Assembly (NCBI GenBank): GCA_037447655.1
Contig: JBBHKE010001539.1
Coordinates: 29,397-93,396 of the forward strand
Direction: 5' to 3'
Length of the DNA: 64,000 nt
Origin: Zygnema cylindricum
Taxonomy: Eukaryota > Streptophyta > Zygnematophyceae > Zygnematales > Zygnemataceae
Below are positions 58,939 to 64,000 of the stretch, piece by piece. Within the stretch, counting starts at the first letter, position 1; each line of letters begins with the position of its first letter. The position numbers and the translations under genes are program-made. Below the pieces are notes generated by a model. That model was not told where the DNA came from. It saw only the letters and a list, made by a program, of their open reading frames with translations, and did no database searches.

Positions 58939-60434
58939 GGGTAAGGCTCCATTAGGGGAAAAATGTTGTTGTTTACTGAAAGCTGTACGTTTTCGTACAG
59001 TGTCGTACCGAAAAAAATAAAATGTCAGAAAAACAAGCTTATTGAATGAGGGATCTGATACTCCACATTGATGGCCGTGAACGTGGACCGTCGGGTGCAT
59101 AATCGGATACGCCATCATCTGACACTTTAAGTTCGCAACAAGTGACCCGGAGTAGGTCAATTCTAAGCACATGTGCGAATAACATCGTGCCTTGTGGAAA
59201 AGTGAACAGAAATCCACGACGACGGCGCGATCAGGTGGGTACACGTCGCGTATGACATGTGCCTTCCTCCAAAAAGGATGTCAGGCCACCGGAAGCCGCA
59301 ACAAAATCTTTGACGGAGGATATTGTTTCATGCTTCTGTTGCCATCCTGTTGTCATCCACTAACCATTCTGACATTTTTGTACGCTTTTACAAATCTTAA
59401 GTTTCGTCCGCCCGTACAGATTTTATTCAGTACGTTGTACGAGTCACTTTTTTACTTTCGCTGGTACAAATATGTGGTCACAGTTTGCTGTCAGAGATTA
59501 TTTGAAGATTATCCGAATCGTATTCACCAATTATGTGGACCAATAAAAGTGTGTTACGCAAATATAATTTCGGTTAATGACCCGACACAATGGAACGATG
59601 GCTCCCCTAGACGAATTTTTGACGTTTACTGAGACCGCCTAAGGGTAACCTTCCTAAGCAAAAAGTGGGGTTGTTTACTGGAGAAAGTACCTTTCCGTAC
59701 AAGACTGTACTGTTTGTTTTTTTTTTTTTACAAAATATGTCCATTAAAACTTCGTTAAGATTCTCCAGACTTTTTGTTGAAAAATCATACCGTCCGATTT
59801 TGAATTCTCGACGCAAACGCCCCTTCTATCTAGTACCTGGGAGTCTTCTCCGACTTTCCTCAGGAGGACAATTTGCGCTTACTGGACGCGTGCATTTGTC
59901 CACTTGTAAAATCAGAATCAATCCACGACGGACGTGAAGCTATAAACTTATATGTGGCAAATGGCCTGTACCTTTTGACGTCATGGCCACCCTATTCGAC
60001 GACAAAATCTTGGTTGTAGGACATCCTGTCACGCCTCCGCTGGTACAACGATTATAAGTGAACGTACAAAATGGTACATTCATGGATATTTGTTCAAATT
60101 TTCATTTTGCAACGGTTTTCGTGGCCACTGGAACAACGACAAATACAATAACGTTCAGATTGTACATTAGCGTGACGCTACTAGATACTTTAATCGACGT
60201 CCGCCCTCACAGATACGCAATTGAGATTGTGTACTTTTCAAAACTTCTATTATTCCTCGCCGGCTCAACAGGATCTTACGTGGTACTAATCGCAATCAAA
60301 CGCGTAAGCATTTTTTGATTCATTGGCACGACCTGATGGAAAAGTGTTACAAATATTACTGCCGATAAACTTGATCGTACAATTACTAAGAACGCCTGAT
60401 GGAAGGTTACCCTAATGGAACAACGCTCTAACTC
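58939..60434. mobile_element. TIR element D with TAA flanks, containing E
   Basis: GGGTAAGGCTCCATTAGGGG at the left and an inverted, diverged GAGTTAGAGCGTTGTTCCATTAGG at the right, each bordered by TAA (58936-58938, 60435-60437). Net length is about 720 bp without E. No transposase recognised. Confidence 0.5.
59643..60412. mobile_element. TIR element E nested in D
   Basis: 770 bp, GGGTAACCTTCCTAAGC to GATGGAAGGTTACCC, flanked by TAA (59640-59642, 60413-60415). Removing it rejoins CGCC-TAA-TGGAAC, restoring the right end of D. The ends resemble those of D, F1 and F2, so all belong to one TAA-targeting group. Confidence 0.65.
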
Positions 60435-60437
60435 TAA

Positions 60438-60740
60438 TTTTTAAACTGCTCTGTACTAATTGTTGGCGCATAATATCTTCACACTAAAATATGTGTTTGT
60501 ACGAAATTGTTCAAATCGTACACCGTCGTATTTTTTTGACATCCGCGTCATTTTTCCCAGAGCACATTTACATGCCGCGCGTTAGCGTACTTTTTTTTTG
60601 TACTTTTCTACTTGAAAAAATACAAAATAATACAGATCTGATAGTCCGTACACCACACTATTAAGAAGGGCACTATTTTACAATTATGAACCCTATTAGG
60701 TGGGGTACCTCAAATAACGTTCAAAAACATTTAGAATGAT
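60438..60740. other. No assignable feature
   Basis: Non-coding sequence between elements D and F2. Confidence 0.4.
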
Positions 60741-60743
60741 TAA

Positions 60744-61479
60744 GGGTGACGTTCCATCAGGCGAAAAGTGGCGTAGTTTAAAGAAATCCGCGACCCTCCG
60801 TACCAAATCGTACCGTCTATTTTGTTTTTATACGAAAAACAACATTACAAAGAATCTTGCCGATACTCTTCGAAGGTCTTAGAGGTAATACTGGCCGTCG
60901 GATGTTCATCTGCGAGGAGTTCGCTTCATTCTTTTTTGTAACCATCAACCCACCTCGAGGAGGTGGGTTGGCAGATACAGAAAAAAAAAATCGTGACAGC
61001 TGGACGATTAAGCTACGTGTCATGATGGAAAACCAACGAAAAATCTTAAGATATGCACATGACAAGCGCTTTCCAAAATACAACCGAAAATAAAAACGAA
61101 ATTTCGTAGCATTCTCTCGTCACGCTATTTTAGGTAACTTTTGTTCGTCACACTATTTCTCTCAAAGGACTTTCGTTATGTTCGAAAAATGAAACCCTAA
61201 AAAATGAGCTGGCGTACAGACTGGCGTCTGCAAAAAGTAAAAAGGTTTTGTCGTATGATTACTTCGTACGTAGGTACATGGTACGCAAGTTAAGATTTGA
61301 AGTTAAGTTTGTGGGTGCTACAAATCTGAAAGATATTCAATATCGGATCGTAGCTTGCGTGGCGTTAGTCAATTTATAACACGTGGCTTACAGACTCTAC
61401 GTGATGGAACATCAACTCAATCGACCCGGTCTGTAGGGTTTGCCGTACATTTACAGAAATGTATGATGGAACTTCACCC
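60744..61479 (+). mobile_element. Non-autonomous TIR element F2
   Basis: 736 bp with ends GGGTGACGTTCCATCA and TGATGGAACTTCACCC, flanked by TAA (60741-60743, 61480-61482). A near-perfect hairpin CAACCCACCTC-GA-GGAGGTGGGTTG lies at 60947-60971. It is a relative of F1 in opposite orientation, with the same length. Confidence 0.8.
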
Positions 61480-61558
61480 TAATTCTATTTGGGAATTTGC
61501 CTAAAAAAACGGGGTACCCCTAATAGAGTCATGAACGCTAATAGCGATTCACGGTGTA

Positions 61559-62002
61559 CCTACGCGCAACAAAAAATGTCTACGCGATTAGCAATTCCAT
61601 TTTTTAAATGTGAAAATGAGAGATGTAAAAAATAGAAATCTAGAAGAAACCAAATAGGAGAATGAAACTTTTATAAGCCCTAACCCTAAAAAAGTTGAAA
61701 GGTTTTTGAACCTAAAATGCTGAGGAGGAGAGAAGAGCGGTATGACGTAAGCGACTCTAGAAAATATGATGTAGATGTTTTGGATTATTCAGTTACACTC
61801 ATTGTAGCGTTCGTTACAAAGGGGTTTTGACTAGGGTTCAGAACTAGTGTGGTAAATAGGTTGTTTTTGGCGCCTAGAATTGCGTATGGTTCACTCCTTT
61901 TGAATAATAATTAATTATAATTATAGTATTATACGAAGACTCCTAGAAATGCATACCAGACAAAAAGTCTCTCTCGCCCGAAACTCAGACAAAACAAATC
62001 TG
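61559..62002. other. Intergenic, no assignable feature
   Basis: Non-coding; no repeat partner found in the window. Confidence 0.4.
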
Positions 62003-62592
62003 GAGATTGGATTGTGGAGGTGACGCAATCGGTACAATTCGTTGCATGGAAGCTAGAAAGAAAAAGTGAATCTCCAAGTATTGAGGAGACTTGCCACGTG
62101 TCAGAAAAAAAGACATGAGCCAATCGAATATGCGAGATTTTTTTTTTCATATGGACCCACATTCGGAAATGTAGGAAGTGGACAAAAGTTTTAAGAAGGA
62201 ACCACGTCGCTTCATCACACGTGGAAACTTTTAGCGAAGTAGCGCTTTACATGGAATCCGTACTTTCTGGAGTCGCCAAACACAATTTTTATCAGCCAGA
62301 ATTTAGTAACGATAAAAGTTATATTTTCCGTACATCTAGACCCCACGCGACAGGACCAAAATTGTAGGCTGGATTGTGGAGACGAAGCAATCGACACCAT
62401 TTGTTGATCGATATAAAGTGGATCCCCAAGTATAAAGTAAACGTGCCACGTGTCATTCAAAAAGACCTAATAAGCCGACCTCGTATGGCGAGAAACTTCT
62501 TTTCCACGTGGGCTTCCTTTCACAAGATTCGAAAAAGTAACAAAAGGACAAAATGTGAAGAGGACCACACATCGCTTTCTTACACGTGGAAG
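62003..62592. repeat. Diverged direct duplication rich in CACGTG boxes
   Basis: Two related segments, about 62003-62230 and 62367-62592, share GGATTGTGGAG, GCAATCG, a gap, GTGGATCCCCAAGTAT-like sequence, GCCACGTGTCA, AAAAAGAC and ACACGTGGAA in order, offset by about 363 bp. The repeated CACGTG cores resemble plant G-boxes, so they could be duplicated enhancer or promoter modules; this is inference. Confidence 0.55.
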
Positions 62593-62961
62593 CATCGAAC
62601 AAGAAGAAAAAAATAGAATCTTATATTTTTGCCTTTTTGCAAGTCGTCAACACAACAGCTAACAGACAAAAATTGAATAACGACAGATGTTCCGGATTTT
62701 CTTAAATCGCTTGTCAGACTACAGTACTGTACTTGCCATTGGCGCGCATTTCCGTACGCCTGATTGCGTCGGCAGGAAGTACCGTACCATCCAATGACAG
62801 TATGATACTCACCGAATTCAAGCTACAGTCACCTAAACCGCCACGTGGCATCCGACGTGTCCAAGTAAGCAAAAAACAGCCCAGAAAAAATACAGTGCGC
62901 GCCAAAACACAAAAATTACTAAACTAGCGACAGTTCAAAATTTAAAAGCTACAGTACAATA

Positions 62962-63178
62962 CACCGTGAATCGCTATTAGTGTTAGTAACTTTTTACCAC
63001 TTAAAACATCTTTTCTCCGTACACACTTGTCCGATTCTCAATCTGAAACCGTCAATCGAAAGCTGAGAATATTAGCTTTCAATCGCAACCGTCAGATCCA
63101 AAATCCGACAAAAGTATACGGAGAAAAGATGTTTTAAGTGGCGAAAAAAAATATCCACACTAATAGCGATTCAAGGTG
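62962..63178. mobile_element. TA-flanked hairpin MITE upstream of the right-edge gene
   Basis: 217 bp, CACCGTGAATCGCTATTAG to CTAATAGCGATTCAAGGTG, flanked by TA (62960-62961, 63179-63180). Nearly the whole element is an inverted repeat (CCACTTAAAACATCTTTTCTCC against its inverse). It ends only about 60 bp before the TATA box of the next gene. Confidence 0.85.
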
Positions 63179-63237
63179 TAGCATACAAAAAAAAGTACGA
63201 AAAGTTTTCCCGCCGAATGCCAAGCAATTCAGAAAAG

Positions 63238-63244
63238 TATAAAA
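63238..63244 (+). promoter_or_regulatory. Putative TATA box of the right-edge gene
   Basis: TATAAAA followed by a pyrimidine-rich leader with ACTACTACT. A two-codon upstream frame (ATGTCGTAA, 63293-63301) precedes the proposed start at 63373. Confidence 0.5.
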
Positions 63245-63372
63245 AGAGAAAAAAAGTTTCCCTCTTCCTTCACCTTCCAAACTACTACTACTATGTCGTA
63301 ACTTCAACTGCTTCCCTTTCCCTCTCTCTCCCTCTCCCTCTCCCTCTCTCTCCCTCCCCCCCCTCTATCACC

Positions 63373-63909
63373 ATGCCGACTGACTTCCCTACAAGTTCGA
63401 ACCTCTTTACCTCCACCATGTCCGTCTTTTCCGGCCGTCCCTCTCTCTCCTCCCCCCCCTCCTCTACCATGTCCGCCTTCTCCTCTCTCCCCTCTCCCTC
63501 CTTCCCTCCCGAAAATTCCCTTCCCTCCTTATCCACCCACCCCTTTCCGTCCTCTCGCCTTACCTCTCCCTCGTCCTTCTCCTTCTCCTCCTCCTCTCCC
63601 TCCGGCTTTCATATTCCCTCCTCTTCCCCCAGCCCTCTCTCCTCCTCCCCCCCCTCCACCACGGGATTTTTTTTTCCTTCCTCTCCCTCCACCTCTCCCT
63701 CCTTCCCCCCTCCCTCCTCCTCCCCCTCAGGCTTCTATTTTCCGACAGCTTCCTCAAATAATCCCTCCCTCTCCTCTCCTTCCTCTACCTCTTGCTCGGG
63801 ATTTTATTTTCCCTCTCCCTCCCCCCCTATCCCTCCCTCCCCCTCCCTCTCCCCCCCCGGAGCTGACGCCGCGGCGCTTTCCCAGAAGCAGATGGAAACC
63901 CAAAAAAAG
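63373..63909 (+). CDS. First coding exon of an unidentified Ser/Pro-rich protein (partial)
   Basis: The plus strand is open from 63067 to the window end. The ATG at 63373 (ATCACCATGC) is the first good start after the TATA box and the short upstream frame. Later in-frame ATGs are at 63418 and 63469. The 179 codons give a Ser/Pro/Phe-rich low-complexity region with TMSVFS/TMSAFS near the start and four related motifs, SGFHIPS, TGFFFPS, SGFYFPT and SGFYFPS. It ends in an ordinary GADAAALSQKQMETQKK stretch. A strong splice donor AAG|GTGAGT (63909/63910) ends the exon in phase 0; purine repeats begin about 20 bp later, as in the introns of the neighbouring gene. The family cannot be named from this exon. 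The pyrimidine bias could be a microsatellite expansion inside coding sequence. Confidence 0.5.
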
Positions 63910-63930
63910 GTGAGTCTCACAATTAATAGT

Positions 63931-64000
63931 GTGGAGGGGAGACAGGGAGAGGGAGAGGAGAGAGGGAGAGGGAGAGGGAGAGGGAGAGAGGGAGAGGGAG
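63931..64000 (+). repeat. GGGAGA polypurine tract after the exon
   Basis: GGGAGA/GAGAGG repeats that continue to the window edge, probably in intron 1 of the gene starting at 63373. Confidence 0.8.

Larger units (their letters stand above)
58837..61556. mobile_element. TA-flanked MITE opened by TIR elements
   Basis: Left end TA-CACCGTGAATCGC at 58837 and right end CGCTAATAGCGATTCACGGTG-TA ending at 61556. The interior pieces (58837-58938 and about 61483-61556) share CTATTTGGGAATTT. Elements D, E and F2 lie between them. Confidence 0.5.

Noticed and set aside
59192-59632. A 146-codon open frame inside element D
   Set aside because: No recognisable transposase or other domain, and it overlaps a nested non-autonomous element.
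1-64000. CRISPR arrays, bacterial operons, phage or organelle segments
   Set aside because: No spaced direct repeats, ribosome binding sites or organelle genes. The spliced gene and LTR elements show nuclear eukaryotic DNA.

Overview
The window is a repeat-packed, AT-rich piece of a nuclear genome, most likely from a land plant or a close algal relative. Three things support this. A seven-exon gene encodes a TMEM53/DUF829 protein with the plant-type signatures. Degenerate TTTAGGG-like (plant telomere-type) repeats are abundant. The Ty1/copia and Ty3/gypsy elements are of plant-like layout. The species cannot be told from the sequence. No rRNA, convincing tRNA, CRISPR or organelle genes were seen.

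Positions 1-20136 are a nest of LTR retrotransposons. The outermost layer is the right part of a hAT-like element (19948-20136). It is split by a copia family-B element (B-out, 5' LTR tail at 3844-4057 plus 11811-12223, 3' LTR 18938-19947). B-out is itself split by a second B copy (B-in, 12784-18842, TSD GAAAT/GACAT), by a copia family-A element (A1, window start to about 3843), and by a 1.3-kb solo LTR (C, 4058-11805, TSD AAAGG). Inside the solo LTR sits a young, intact copia (A2, 4343-10792, TSD CGGAA, one 1452-codon gag-pol frame). A truncated gypsy (G2) follows at 20137-23585.

Positions 23586-43240 hold small DNA elements and a minus-strand family-B-like solo LTR (27296-42569). That LTR is split by a decayed copia (A3, 27777-34304, TSD CACCT) and by a very young gypsy (G1, 34338-42117, TSD CGTGG). 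G1's two 967-bp LTRs look identical, and gag and pol are joined by a textbook -1 frameshift signal that is also conserved in G2.

Positions 43240-51434 hold non-autonomous DNA elements: TA-flanked MITEs, hAT-like elements, and two long foldback elements, one of them split by a solo gypsy LTR that itself carries a MITE.

Positions 51435-57400 hold the main host gene, on the minus strand: seven coding exons, 367 codons, a TMEM53/DUF829 alpha/beta-hydrolase-fold protein. Its introns are filled with kilobase-scale polypyrimidine tracts and telomere-like repeats. The expected nucleophile serine reads as leucine. Positions 58550-61560 are again nested TIR elements. Near the right edge (63373-63909) lies the probable first coding exon of a second host gene, plus strand, Ser/Pro-rich with GFYFP-type repeats. 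It has a TATA box and ends in a GTGAGT splice donor; the rest lies outside the window.
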